Assembly: GCA_041397305.1 (NCBI GenBank)
Contig: JAWKWX010000006.1
Coordinates: 122,346-186,345 of the forward strand
DNA length: 64,000 nucleotides
Source of the DNA: TMP-24 sp041397305
GTDB taxonomy: Bacteria > Pseudomonadota > Alphaproteobacteria > Rhodobacterales > Rhodobacteraceae
Direction of reading: 5' to 3'
This document shows, piece by piece, positions 33,385 through 42,814 of the stretch. Both the position numbers and the translations under genes were made by a program. How positions within the stretch are numbered: position 1 is the first letter of the stretch; the number at the start of each line of letters is the position of its first letter. Below the pieces are notes generated by a model. It made no database searches. It saw only the letters and a program-made list of their open reading frames with translations, and was not told the origin of the DNA.

Positions 33385-36300
33385 ATGCGCAAGGCCGGAT
33401 GGCAGTTCTGGGTGGATCGTGGCGGTACGTTCACCGATATCGTTGCGCGTCGGCCGGACGGATCGCTCAGGTCGCACAAGCTCCTTTCGGATAACCCCGA
33501 ACGTTACGAAGATGCCGCAGTTCAGGGCATTCGGGACCTTCTGGGTCTACGGCCGGGCGAAGCGATCCAGGCGGGAACCATCGACGCGGTCAAGATGGGC
33601 ACGACCGTGGCGACCAACGCCCTTCTGGAACGCAAGGGCGACCGCACGGTTCTTCTGATCACCAGGGGCATGCGCGACCTTCTCAGGATCGGTTACCAGA
33701 ACCGCCCAAGGCTCTTCGATCTGCAGATCGTGCTGCCCGAGCTTCTCTATGACGAGGTGATCGAGGTCGAGGAACGGCGCGCCGCCGATGGCAGCATCGT
33801 CACCCCGCTTGATGCCGAAGCGGCCCGTGCGGCCCTGGCCGCAGCCCATGACAGGGGCTTCCGTTCGGTTGCCGTGGCGCTGATGCATGCCTATCGTTTC
33901 CCCGATCACGAACGGACCATCGGCGCCATCGCGCGCGCGATCGGCTTTTCGCAGGTCTCGCTCAGCCACGAGGTCAGCCCGCTGATCAAGCTCGTCTCGC
34001 GCGGCGATACGGCGGTGGTCGACGCCTATCTCTCGCCCATCCTGCGGCGCTATGTCGGGCAGGTCAGCGATGCGCTTGGCGCCGATCACGGCGGCTGCAA
34101 GGCGCTGATGTTCATGCAGTCGAACGGCGGCCTGACGGACGCGGCCCTCTTTCAGGGGAAGGATGCAATCCTGTCGGGCCCGGCGGGTGGCGTCGTCGGC
34201 ATGGTCCGCACCGCCGAAGAGGCCGGGTTCGCGCGGCTCATCGGCTTCGACATGGGCGGCACATCCACCGATGTCTGTCACTACGCGGGCGCCTATGAGC
34301 GTTCGTTCGAGACCGAGGTCGCCGGGGTGCGGATGCGCGCGCCGATGATGTCCATTCACACGGTCGCGGCCGGTGGCGGCTCGATCCTGTCCTACCGGCA
34401 GGGCCGCATGCAGGTCGGCCCCGAAAGCGCGGGCGCCAATCCCGGCCCGGCGAGCTATCGCCGGGGCGGTCCGCTGACCGTGACCGATTGCAACGTGGTG
34501 CTGGGCAAGTTGCAGCCCGATCAGTTCCCCGCCGTCTTCGGCCCGGGCGGCAACGAGCCGCTGGATGCCGACGCCGCGCGCGCGAAGTTCCGCCAGCTCG
34601 CCGCCGGGATCGCGGCAGAGACCGGCGAAGCGCCCATGGCGGTCGAGGCGCTGGCCGAGGGCTTCCTGCGCATCGCGGTCGAGAACATGGCCAATGCGAT
34701 CAAGAAGATTTCTGTGCAGCGCGGCTATGACGTGACCAGATACACGATGAACTGTTTCGGCGGTGCTGGCGGCCAGCATGCCTGTCAGGTCGCCGACGTG
34801 CTGGGGATGGAAAGCATCTATATCCACCCGTTCGCGGGCGTCCTGTCGGCCTTCGGCATGGGCCTTGCCGATATCCGCACCATCCGCGAACACCAGTTCG
34901 CCAGGCCCCTGTCGGCAAGTGCCGACGCCCGCGCGGTGCTCGACCGGATCGGCGGCGATGCGCGCGCCGAAGTCCTGGGGCAGGGCATCACCGAAGACCG
35001 GATCGCGGTGATCGAGACCGCGCATATCCGCACCCCCGGCTCGCACCAGACCCTGCCGGTTCCCTTCGGGCCGGAGGCAGAGATGCGCGCGGGCTTCGAC
35101 CGTGCCCACCAGCAACGGTTCGGCTTCGTCCCCGATTACGACCGCCTGATCATCGACCTTCTGACCGCCGAGGCCGTGGGCTCGACCGGCGAAGGCGCGG
35201 CGCTGGCGATACCGCCCGCCGATGACGCGCCCGCCCTTCTGGCGCGGATGTTCACCCAAGGTGCCTGGCGCGACGTGCCGCTTGTCCAGCGCGGCGCCCT
35301 GCGTGCGGGCGACCGGGTGGACGGCCCCGCCATCATCGTGGAACCCACGGGCACCAACGCGGTCGAACCCGGCTGGCAGGCAGAGGGCCTGCCCTGCGGC
35401 GGTCTGGTCCTTCGCCGCACCCTGCCGCTCGACCGGAAGGAAGCGATCGGCACATCGGTCGATCCGGTGATGCTCGAGGTCTTCAACAACCTCTTCATGT
35501 CGATCGCCGATCAGATGGGGGCGACGCTGGCCAACACCGCCTATTCGGTCAACATCAAGGAACGCTACGATTTCTCCTGCGCGATCTTCGATGCCACGGG
35601 CGATCTGGTCGCCAACGCGCCGCATGTGCCGGTGCATCTGGGCTCCATGTCCGATTCTGTGCGCACCGTCCTGCGCGAGAATGCGGGCAAGATCCGCCCC
35701 GGCGACGTCTTCATGATGAACAACCCCTATAACGGCGGCACCCATCTGCCCGACGTGACCGTCATCACCCCGGTTTTCGACGCGGCCGGAGAGAGGATCA
35801 TCTTCCTTACCGCCTCGCGCGGCCACCACGCCGACATCGGCGGCAAGACCCCCGGTTCCTCACCGCCCGACTCGCGCCATATCGACGAGGAGGGCGTGCT
35901 GATCGACAATTTCCTCCTGGTCGACCGCGGGGTGCTGCGCGAGGCCGAAACCCGCGCGCTTCTCGCATCCGGCCGCTATCCCTGCCGCAATATCGACGAA
36001 AACATGGCCGACCTCGCCGCCCAGATCGCGGCCAACGCGACCGGCGCGGCAGAGCTGACGCGGATCACCGGCCAGTTCGGCCTGCCGGTCGTGCAGGCCT
36101 ACATGGGCCATGTCCAGGACAATGCCGAAGAAAGCGTGCGCCGCGTCCTTGACGTGCTGAAGGACTGTGCCTTCACCTACCCGCTCGACAGCGGCGCCCG
36201 GATCGCGGTGAGGATCTCGGTCGACCATGCCGCCCGCAGGGCGCTCGTCGATTTCACCGGCACCTCGCCCCAGGACCAGTTCAACTACAACGCCCCCTTC

Positions 36301-36987
36301 TCGATCTGCCGCGCCGTGGTGCTCTATGTCTTCCGCACCCTTGTCGGCGCCGACATCCCGATGAACGAGGGCTGCCTGAAGCCGATCGAGATCCGCGCAC
36401 CGCAAGGCTCGATGATCAACCCCGCCTATCCGGCCGCCGTCATCTCCGGCAATACCGAGGTCAGCCAGGCCATCGCCGATACGCTTTACGGCGCCTTGGG
36501 CGTGATCGCGGGCAGCCAGGGCACGATGAACAATTTCGTCTACGGCAATGCGCGGCTGCAGAATTACGAGACCATCTGCGGCGGCACCGGCGCGGGCGCG
36601 GGCTTCGACGGCGCCAGCGCCGTCCACAGCCACATGACCAACACCCGCATGACCGACCCCGAAGTCCTGGAGACCCGCTTCCCGGTCCGGGTCGAGGAAT
36701 TCTCGATCCGCCGCGGCTCGGGCGGCGCGGGCCGCTGGCGCGGCGGCGACGGCATCACCCGCCGCCTGCGGTTTCTGGAGGAGGTGACGGTAACCGTCCT
36801 GTCCTCGCACCGCGTGGTCCCGCCCCACGGCGCGGCAGGCGGGCAGCCCGGGTCCTGCGGCGAGAACCTGATCGAGCGGTCAGGCGGCGGCATCATCCCC
36901 CTCAGGGGCAATGACGAGGCGCTGATGGCACCGGGCGACATCTTCGTCATGCACACGCCCGGCGGCGGCGGTTACGGCAAGCTGTGA
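33385..36987 (+). CDS. Fused hydantoinase A/B, 5-oxoprolinase-like
   Basis: A 1200-residue ATP-dependent amidohydrolase with the HyuA part first (about 5-685) and the HyuB part second (about 689-1200), as in eukaryotic-type 5-oxoprolinases. HyuA has WVDRGGTFTDIVARRPDG, MGTTVATNALLERKG, ILSGPAGGVVGM and GFDMGGTSTDVC (ATPase-fold motifs). HyuB has GDVFMMNNPYNGGTHLPDV, SRGHHADIGGKTPGS and NTEVSQAIADTLYGALG. Whether it opens 5-oxoproline or a hydantoin cannot be told. ATG 33385 follows GAGGGGA. It stands alone, divergent from a LacI regulator. Confidence 0.92.
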   Translation: MRKAGWQFWVDRGGTFTDIVARRPDGSLRSHKLLSDNPERYEDAAVQGIRDLLGLRPGEAIQAGTIDAVKMGTTVATNALLERKGDRTVLLITRGMRDLLRIGYQNRPRLFDLQIVLPELLYDEVIEVEERRAADGSIVTPLDAEAARAALAAAHDRGFRSVAVALMHAYRFPDHERTIGAIARAIGFSQVSLSHEVSPLIKLVSRGDTAVVDAYLSPILRRYVGQVSDALGADHGGCKALMFMQSNGGLTDAALFQGKDAILSGPAGGVVGMVRTAEEAGFARLIGFDMGGTSTDVCHYAGAYERSFETEVAGVRMRAPMMSIHTVAAGGGSILSYRQGRMQVGPESAGANPGPASYRRGGPLTVTDCNVVLGKLQPDQFPAVFGPGGNEPLDADAARAKFRQLAAGIAAETGEAPMAVEALAEGFLRIAVENMANAIKKISVQRGYDVTRYTMNCFGGAGGQHACQVADVLGMESIYIHPFAGVLSAFGMGLADIRTIREHQFARPLSASADARAVLDRIGGDARAEVLGQGITEDRIAVIETAHIRTPGSHQTLPVPFGPEAEMRAGFDRAHQQRFGFVPDYDRLIIDLLTAEAVGSTGEGAALAIPPADDAPALLARMFTQGAWRDVPLVQRGALRAGDRVDGPAIIVEPTGTNAVEPGWQAEGLPCGGLVLRRTLPLDRKEAIGTSVDPVMLEVFNNLFMSIADQMGATLANTAYSVNIKERYDFSCAIFDATGDLVANAPHVPVHLGSMSDSVRTVLRENAGKIRPGDVFMMNNPYNGGTHLPDVTVITPVFDAAGERIIFLTASRGHHADIGGKTPGSSPPDSRHIDEEGVLIDNFLLVDRGVLREAETRALLASGRYPCRNIDENMADLAAQIAANATGAAELTRITGQFGLPVVQAYMGHVQDNAEESVRRVLDVLKDCAFTYPLDSGARIAVRISVDHAARRALVDFTGTSPQDQFNYNAPFSICRAVVLYVFRTLVGADIPMNEGCLKPIEIRAPQGSMINPAYPAAVISGNTEVSQAIADTLYGALGVIAGSQGTMNNFVYGNARLQNYETICGGTGAGAGFDGASAVHSHMTNTRMTDPEVLETRFPVRVEEFSIRRGSGGAGRWRGGDGITRRLRFLEEVTVTVLSSHRVVPPHGAAGGQPGSCGENLIERSGGGIIPLRGNDEALMAPGDIFVMHTPGGGGYGKL

Positions 36988-37265
36988 AGCTGGACCGCTT
37001 GCGACAGCCAAAGAGATAGCCCCTGCCCGTCGGTCGTCTGCGGTCTTTCGACGCCGCGTCCGGCGCGGTCACCCGGCACGTCCGGGCATCGTTCTTGAAT
37101 AGAATGCGGATCAGCCGCCGCCAGGATCTTGCGCGCCATCCCCGCACCGCACAAAGGGCCGCCGCTCGACAGGCAGGGTGCGTTGGCCTGATGGCCTTGT
37201 TGCGATGAAAGCGCCGGTCCCGTCTGCTGCGGCCCGGGTCGACGCCCGCATTCGTCGACAGTGCT
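36988..37265. other. Intergenic region without recognised features
   Basis: 278 bases between the oxoprolinase-like gene and hspQ, which converge. No ORF with plausible sequence, no tRNA and no hairpin with a T-run was seen. TGCGGTCTTTCGACGCCGC is the only modest inverted-repeat tract. Confidence 0.5.
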
Positions 37266-37592
37266 TCAGTTCAGCCGCACCTGCAGCGGGTAGCGGCCAT
37301 TCTCGAAGTCACCGAAGAGGTCCGGCAGGTCGGGATGGCCGACCGGGCCACCCGCATCGTCGGGCACGAGATTCTGTTCCGAGACATAGGCGACATAGTA
37401 ATTGTCGCTGTTCTCAGCCAGCAGGTGATAGAAGGGCTGGTTTTTCGCAGGCCGACTGTCCTCGGGAATGGCGGCATACCATTCCTCGGTATTGGCAAAC
37501 ATCGCATCGACATCGAACACCACGCCCCGGAAGGCGTGCTTGCGATGCCGGAGCACTTGCCCCAGATGATATTTCGCTTGCGTTTTCAGCAT
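37266..37592 (-). CDS. hspQ: Heat-shock protein HspQ
   Basis: A 108-residue HspQ (YccV, hemimethylated-DNA-binding) family protein. In enterobacteria it is a heat-shock factor that affects DnaA stability and Lon specificity. Family features are AKYHLGQVLRHRKHAFRGVV, VFDVDAMFANTEEWYAAIP, QPFYHLLAEN and YVAYVSEQNLVPD. I chose ATG 37592 (MLKTQAKYHLGQ) because residues upstream in the same frame look non-coding. It appears monocistronic. Confidence 0.93.
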   Translation of the reverse strand: MLKTQAKYHLGQVLRHRKHAFRGVVFDVDAMFANTEEWYAAIPEDSRPAKNQPFYHLLAENSDNYYVAYVSEQNLVPDDAGGPVGHPDLPDLFGDFENGRYPLQVRLN

Positions 37593-37778
37593 AGTCTCAG
37601 CCCCTAGCCTACAAATACTCCCGCGAGGGCGCCAAGTCCAATCCATTGCGCAGGGCCGGGGGAAACAGTTTGTGACGCCTCGTCCGACAGTCCGGCGCCT
37701 TCAGGGACGGCTTTGTGATTTCCCCTGCGGGGCAATTCGGGTAAGCTCTGCAAAAAACAAGAGCAGACCTGAGGCAGT

Positions 37779-38360
37779 ATGAAGAAGTTTCTCCGTCTTG
37801 CGGTGCTTATGGCGCTTGTCTCCTGTGGCGGCGGCGAACGAACCGCGCCGCGCGATCTGGACAATGCCTGCGCGATCCTTGGCGAACGTCCGCATTACTT
37901 GCGCGCGCTTGAGGCAACCGAACGCCGCTGGGGCATTCCCCGCCACGTTCTGATGGCCGCAATCCATCAGGAATCGAAATTCATCGGCAATGCCAAGACC
38001 CCGCACAAGTTTGCCCTGGGGATCATCCCGATGGGCCGTCAGAGTTCCGCCTATGGCTACAGCCAGGCGATTGACGGCACCTGGGACGATTACCGCCAGG
38101 CGACCGGCCGCTTCGGCGCCAGGCGCAACCGCTTCGACGATGCCGCCGATTTCATGGGCTGGTACATGAACGAGGCGGTGACCAAGCTCGGCCTGTCGCC
38201 CTATGACGCGACGAGCCTGTATCTCGCCTATCACGAGGGGCTTGCAGGCTACGGCCGCGGCTCTCACCTGCAGAAGGCTTGGCTGATGCGGGTGGCCGCG
38301 AATGTGGGCGAACGGTCGCAGACCTATCAGAACCAGCTGATCGCCTGCGGCAAGTTCTAG
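37779..38360 (+). CDS. Lytic transglycosylase (SLT domain) lipoprotein
   Basis: A 193-residue predicted lipoprotein. Signal MKKFLRLAVLMALVSC has the lipobox LVSC with C16. The soluble-lytic-transglycosylase fold includes the likely catalytic E65 in AAIHQESKF, GYSQAIDGTWDDYRQATG (the glycine-rich/aromatic motif), FMGWYMNEA and LYLAYHEGLAGYGRGSH. It should cleave peptidoglycan glycan strands at the envelope. It converges with lolA with one base between the stops. Confidence 0.9.
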   Translation: MKKFLRLAVLMALVSCGGGERTAPRDLDNACAILGERPHYLRALEATERRWGIPRHVLMAAIHQESKFIGNAKTPHKFALGIIPMGRQSSAYGYSQAIDGTWDDYRQATGRFGARRNRFDDAADFMGWYMNEAVTKLGLSPYDATSLYLAYHEGLAGYGRGSHLQKAWLMRVAANVGERSQTYQNQLIACGKF

Positions 38361-38361
38361 G

Positions 38362-38967
38362 TCAGTTCAGGCCGCGCGCTCGCATTTCGTCGTCGATGAG
38401 GAAGGTGGAAGGCGGATAGTTCCCGCCTTCCGTCAACTTGTCGAGCAGAACGGTGGTTTGCCCGCCCGTCTCGTCCGTCACCACCCATTGCCTGAGCGCA
38501 ACGGGGTTCGCCGAAAAGCCAAGCGCCAGCGTGCCATATTCCGGATGGACCGGATCCTGGGCGGTGACGATGGTCAGCGCCCCTTCCTCGGTATGGCCCA
38601 CCACCATCCGCGCCGCCTTGAGGTCGATCCTGCGGCCGAGGATCAGGTTCAGCGGTGTCTTGGACAGCGGATATTGCTCGGGCGGCTGGTTCGATTTCGC
38701 GTCGAAGATCGCGACCTGGCCCGACGAGGCCAGCACCACGGTCTTGTCAGGCCTCTCATATTCGAACCGCATCCGGCCCGGGCGGCGGATGATCACCTTG
38801 CCCTTCGCGCCCGACCCGTCGGGGTTGATCTGGGTAAAGGTCGCCTCGGCGGTCGTCAGCCCGTTCAGATAGGCCGAAATCGCGTCGAGCGAGAGTTTTT
38901 CCGCCTGCGCGGGCAGGGCGACAAAGGTGACAAGGGCCGAGGCCAGAAGGGTGCGTCTGTTCATCAT
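38362..38967 (-). CDS. lolA: Outer-membrane lipoprotein carrier LolA
   Basis: A 201-residue periplasmic chaperone that carries lipoproteins from LolCDE to the outer membrane. The signal peptide MMNRRTLLASALVTFVALPA ends QA before E23. Family features are AEATFTQINPDGSGAKGKVIIRRPGRMRFEY-type beta strands (here split), TVVLASSGQVAIFDAKSNQ and PLSKTPLNLIL. Two adjacent ATG codons (38967 and 38964) are possible starts. A 15-base palindrome (GGTTATG-C-CATAACC, 38993-39007) lies upstream. Confidence 0.93.
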   Translation of the reverse strand: MMNRRTLLASALVTFVALPAQAEKLSLDAISAYLNGLTTAEATFTQINPDGSGAKGKVIIRRPGRMRFEYERPDKTVVLASSGQVAIFDAKSNQPPEQYPLSKTPLNLILGRRIDLKAARMVVGHTEEGALTIVTAQDPVHPEYGTLALGFSANPVALRQWVVTDETGGQTTVLLDKLTEGGNYPPSTFLIDDEMRARGLN

Positions 38968-38992
38968 GGCGCCAATCTAGGGTGGCCCCGGT

Positions 38993-39039
38993 GGTTATGC
39001 CATAACCGGCCGCGCGCGGGTGGCGAATGTCCGCCACCC
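38993..39039 (-). promoter_or_regulatory. Palindrome and hairpin between trxA and lolA
   Basis: Two inverted repeats fill the 95-base gap. GGGTGGCG/CGCCACCC (39018-39025 and 39032-39039, six-base loop) is a terminator-like hairpin past trxA but has no T-run. GGTTATG-C-CATAACC (38993-39007) is a perfect 7-bp inverted repeat 26 bases upstream of lolA and could be an operator. Confidence 0.45.
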
Positions 39040-39062
39040 CCCCGCTCGGCCGCGGGCGCCGA

Positions 39063-39383
39063 TCAGATCGAGGCGTCGATCCAGTTCTTCAGCGCCGCCT
39101 TCGGCGCCGCGCCAACCTTGTTCGACACGACCTGGCCATCCTTGAACAGGAACAGCGCCGGAATGCCGCGCACGCCGAACTGGGTCAGCAGGTCGGGGTT
39201 CTCGTCGGCGTTGACCTTGGCGATCTTCACCTTGCCGGCATATTCGGCGGACAGCTCCTCAAGCGACGGGCCGATCTGCTTGCAGGGCCCGCACCATTCC
39301 GCCCAGAAATCGACAACGACCGGAACGTCCGACTTGCGGACTTCGGCGTCAAAGGTGGCATCGGTAACGGCGACGGTGGCCAT
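39063..39383 (-). CDS. trxA: Thioredoxin
   Basis: A 106-residue thioredoxin that reduces disulfides in cytoplasmic proteins. The active site is WCGPC (C31, C34) in VVVDFWAEWCGPCKQIGP; VNADENPDLLTQFGVRGIPALFLF contains the cis-proline loop. The ATG at 39383 is the only start that gives the right length. It is downstream of addA in the same direction, 71 bases away. Confidence 0.97.
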   Translation of the reverse strand: MATVAVTDATFDAEVRKSDVPVVVDFWAEWCGPCKQIGPSLEELSAEYAGKVKIAKVNADENPDLLTQFGVRGIPALFLFKDGQVVSNKVGAAPKAALKNWIDASI

Positions 39384-39454
39384 GATCTTCTCCGGATTCT
39401 CGTGTGTGGAAGGATGAGGTCGGGTAAGGAACGTAGGTCTGCCACCCGGCCCCG

Positions 39455-42400
39455 TCAAGGGAGTGTGGCGGCATGAAGTGCCTTCCTCACGATATTGAGA
39501 GGAACCGGCATCAGTTCCGCCGTTTCGGTCCAGAGGACCGCGACCTCCACCTGCCGGTCGGGGTAGATGGAAGCAAGCATCGCCGCATAGGCGCCAAGCT
39601 GGCTGAGGATGCCAGCGGGAATCTCCTCGGCGCGCGCGGGCACCATGCGGTTCGATTTGAAATCGACGGCAAGCACCCGGTCGGGCGCCACGATCAACCG
39701 GTCGATCGTCCCCGCCACAAGCCGCCCGTCCAGCGCGGGTACGCGCGCTGCCAGTTCGACCTCGGCATGGCTGCCGGGTCCGAAAAGCGAAACCAGGGCG
39801 GGATCGGCAAGAAGGGCCGTGGCGCGCCGGAAAACAGTCTCTGTTTCGGCTGACAAGGGCCCGAGGACCCGCCGGGCGACCCCTTCCCTCTCGGTCTCGG
39901 CCGCCCCGGGCAGATGTTCGAGCAATTGGTGGAGCGCCGTTCCCAGCCGCTTCGCCGCCTCCTGATCCAGCCCCGCCTCGCCGGGCAGGGCCTTGGGGCC
40001 GGGCAGGGCCGATGGCGACAGCGCCCGCTCCGGCTGCGACCCGGCCACCGCCACCCGTATCGCCCAATCGGGAACGGTCGCCGCGACCGGCGCCTCGCGC
40101 ATCGATGCCGCAACGGGCTCCGGCCATTGCCCCCATTCGACCCGCTTGCCGCGTCCGAACGACCACAACTCGCCCGCAGGCGGCAGCGCGGCGGCGCCCG
40201 CATGCCCCATCCCCGCCTCGACCAGCCGGTACCAGCTTTCATCGCCCTTCCCGACATCGCCCGCCGCGCAGACGATCAGCCAGCTTTCCGCCCGCGTCAT
40301 CGCCACATAGAGAAGCCGCATCCATTCTTCCCGCTCGGCCTCGCGCCGCGCCTCGGCCAATGAGGCAAGCAGGGGCGGCTTGGCATCGTCGGCCATCCGC
40401 CAGAAGGCGCCCTCCCTCGACGCCACCACCGAGCCGCGTTCGCGCGACGACCATTTGGCCGTATCGGGCAGGATCACCACCGGCGCCTCCAGCCCCTTGG
40501 CGCCATGGACCGTCATCACCCGGATCGCCCGCGCCGTGCCGTCATGGCGCCGCTTCACCTCGACATCGCCCGATTGCATCCAGACGAGGAAGCCCGTGAG
40601 GCTCGGCACGCTCGCCTGCTCATAGGTCAAGGCCTCGGCCAGAAGCGCGTCGATCGCATCCTCCGCCTCGATGCCCAGCCGGGCCAGCAGCCTGCGGCGG
40701 CCGTCGTGGCGGGTCAGCAGCCGTTCGATCAGCTCATAGGGCCTGAGGTAATCCGCCTGATCGCGCAGATCGGCGATCACCGCACGTGCCGCCTCCGCGG
40801 CTGCCCCTTCCGCGCCGCGCAGGGCCTGCCACAGATAGGTTCCGGTCGCTCTCGGCTGGGCCAGCCGGTAAAGCGCATCCTCCGACCAGCCGAACAGGGG
40901 CGAGCGCAGCGCGGCGGCGAGCGACAGATCGTCTTCCGGCAGCGCCAGGAACGACAGAAGCGCCAGGATATCCTTCACCGCCAGCTGATCGCCCAAAGTC
41001 AGCCGGTCGGCCCCGGCGACCTCCAGACCCGCCGCCTTGCAGCACCGCACCAGTTCGTGAAACAGCGCCCCCCTCCGCCGCACCAGAATGAGGATATCGC
41101 CCTCGTCCAGCGCGCGCGGCCCCTCCCGCGTCTCGATCGCCGTGCCCGTGTCGATCATCCGCCGGATCTCGCCTGCGACCTTGCGGGCCAGGACCACGCT
41201 TTCATGGCTGTCTGCAAGCTGGTCGACCGGATCGGACCAGTCGCGCTCCTCCGGCTCGCCTGCCTTCTCGACCGGTTCCCACAGATCGACCCGTCCGGGC
41301 ATGCCCGCATGAAAGGCGATATGTCGCGTCTCGCCACCAAGGCCGCGCCCCGCCGCCGCCTTGAACGTATGGTCGACCACATCAAGGATCGCGCGGGACG
41401 AGCGGAAGGAGTGCCTGAGCGACAGGCTTTCAAAAGGCGCCACCGCGCCTTGATGGCGGGCTTCGAAATGGCCTGCCATCGCGTCGAAAGTGGCAAGGTC
41501 CGCGCCCTGGAAGGAATAGATCGATTGTTTCTTGTCGCCCACCACGAAGATGCGGCGGCCCGCATCGCGTGCGCCCTCGCCGGCCGTGAATTCCTCCGCC
41601 AGCCGCTCGATCACCCGCCACTGGCCGGGGCTCGTATCCTGCGCCTCGTCGACGAGGATATGGTCGATCCCGCCATCCAGCCGGTAAAGCACCCAGGCGG
41701 CCACCGACCGGTCCGACAGCAGCGCCGCCGCCTTGCTGATCAGATCGTCGAAATCGAGCACGCCCCGCGCCGCCTTGCGCGCTGCGTAGCGGCCAAGGAA
41801 GGGCGGCGCGAACCGGTGAAGCGTCAGCGACCGTTCCATCGCCGCAAGGCCCACGCGCAGGGGTCGCGCGGCCTCGACGCGCAGCATCAGGGCTTCAAGC
41901 GCGGGCATGAGGTGTACCGCTGTGTCGGTTCGCGTGGCCTTGTTCGGGAAGTCTCCGATCTTGGCGGCGCCAGCGTTCGCGCCAGATTTGTAAAGGAACA
42001 GGCCCTCCAGAAGTGCGAGACCTCCGAGATCGGGCGCGAAATCGTCTAGCTTCTCCGCGACGCCGCGCTCGGTCTTGCCGCCCGCAGCGAGGAGCGGCCG
42101 CAAGGCCGCGAGGAGCGTCCCCTCGCCGCCCTGAAACACCTGCGTCAGCAAAGCGAACCTGTCGAAGCCAGGCGGAAGCCCGAAGGTGGCGGCGAGGCTT
42201 TCGCGAGTCTCTTCCCGCGAAAAAGCATCACTATTCCCGCAGATTTCATTCAGAAGCGCGGCCAGGTCGTCCCCCTGAACAAGGCCCGCAAGCGCGGCGA
42301 CTGCGCCATCCGCATCCTCTTCGGCCATCTCCTCGACGATCTCGCGGCGCATCTGCGCCGCCGTTCGGTCGTCAAGCTCGGCGAAATCTGGCGAGACCCG

Positions 42401-42814
42401 CGCCTCCAGCGGAAAGCGCCGCAAAAGACCGGCGCAGAAGGCATGGATCGTCTGGATCTTCAGCCCGCCCGGCGTCTCGATCGCGCGGGCAAAGAGCCGC
42501 CGCGCCCCGGCGAGCACCTCGGGCGCGATCTCCCCCTCGACGCCCAGCTCAGCCAGCTCGCCACGCAAGGCCCCTTCCTCCAGCATCGCCCAGCGACCGA
42601 GGCGGCGGAACAGCCGGTTCTGCATCTCGCTCGCCGCCGCCTTCGTATAGGTCAGGCACAGGATGCGCTGCGGTTCCGTGCCGCCAAGAAGCAGCCGCGC
42701 CACCCGGTCGGTCAGAACCCGCGTCTTGCCCGACCCGGCATTGGCCGCAAGCCAGACCGAGCGGCCGGGATCGGCGGCGCGCGCCTGCGCCCGGCTTGCC
42801 TCGTCACGGGTCAT
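39455..42814 (-). CDS. addA: Double-strand break repair helicase-nuclease AddA
   Basis: An 1119-residue UvrD-like helicase with a C-terminal nuclease that, with AddB, resects DNA ends for RecA (RecBCD-equivalent). Walker A is NAGSGKTRVL (25-34), Walker B is ILVDEAQDTSPGQW (about 387), later helicase motifs include AIRVMTVHGAKGLEAPVVIL and EWMRLLYVAMTRAE, and the PD-(D/E)XK nuclease motif is VLAVDFKSNR (about 1050). The ATG at 42814 is preceded by GGAGGG and overlaps addB by 11 bases; an ATG at 42850 is also possible. Two copies of the dispersed dyad (39827, 42217) lie within. Confidence 0.95.
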   Translation of the reverse strand: MTRDEASRAQARAADPGRSVWLAANAGSGKTRVLTDRVARLLLGGTEPQRILCLTYTKAAASEMQNRLFRRLGRWAMLEEGALRGELAELGVEGEIAPEVLAGARRLFARAIETPGGLKIQTIHAFCAGLLRRFPLEARVSPDFAELDDRTAAQMRREIVEEMAEEDADGAVAALAGLVQGDDLAALLNEICGNSDAFSREETRESLAATFGLPPGFDRFALLTQVFQGGEGTLLAALRPLLAAGGKTERGVAEKLDDFAPDLGGLALLEGLFLYKSGANAGAAKIGDFPNKATRTDTAVHLMPALEALMLRVEAARPLRVGLAAMERSLTLHRFAPPFLGRYAARKAARGVLDFDDLISKAAALLSDRSVAAWVLYRLDGGIDHILVDEAQDTSPGQWRVIERLAEEFTAGEGARDAGRRIFVVGDKKQSIYSFQGADLATFDAMAGHFEARHQGAVAPFESLSLRHSFRSSRAILDVVDHTFKAAAGRGLGGETRHIAFHAGMPGRVDLWEPVEKAGEPEERDWSDPVDQLADSHESVVLARKVAGEIRRMIDTGTAIETREGPRALDEGDILILVRRRGALFHELVRCCKAAGLEVAGADRLTLGDQLAVKDILALLSFLALPEDDLSLAAALRSPLFGWSEDALYRLAQPRATGTYLWQALRGAEGAAAEAARAVIADLRDQADYLRPYELIERLLTRHDGRRRLLARLGIEAEDAIDALLAEALTYEQASVPSLTGFLVWMQSGDVEVKRRHDGTARAIRVMTVHGAKGLEAPVVILPDTAKWSSRERGSVVASREGAFWRMADDAKPPLLASLAEARREAEREEWMRLLYVAMTRAESWLIVCAAGDVGKGDESWYRLVEAGMGHAGAAALPPAGELWSFGRGKRVEWGQWPEPVAASMREAPVAATVPDWAIRVAVAGSQPERALSPSALPGPKALPGEAGLDQEAAKRLGTALHQLLEHLPGAAETEREGVARRVLGPLSAETETVFRRATALLADPALVSLFGPGSHAEVELAARVPALDGRLVAGTIDRLIVAPDRVLAVDFKSNRMVPARAEEIPAGILSQLGAYAAMLASIYPDRQVEVAVLWTETAELMPVPLNIVRKALHAATLP

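Noticed and set aside
33547..35829. A 760-codon antisense frame within the oxoprolinase-like gene
   Set aside because: Its translation is rich in H, R, G and D with no domain, and the sense frame has continuous family matches.
36947..37147. Short arginine-rich minus-strand ORF downstream of the oxoprolinase-like gene
   Set aside because: It overlaps the end of the sense gene, has no ribosome-binding site and its composition is that of a random high-GC frame.
37600..37640. ACAAATACTCCCGCGAGG upstream of hspQ as another REP-like element
   Set aside because: On the minus strand it gives GGGAGTATTTGT, like the element core, but there is no CCCCC block or hairpin.
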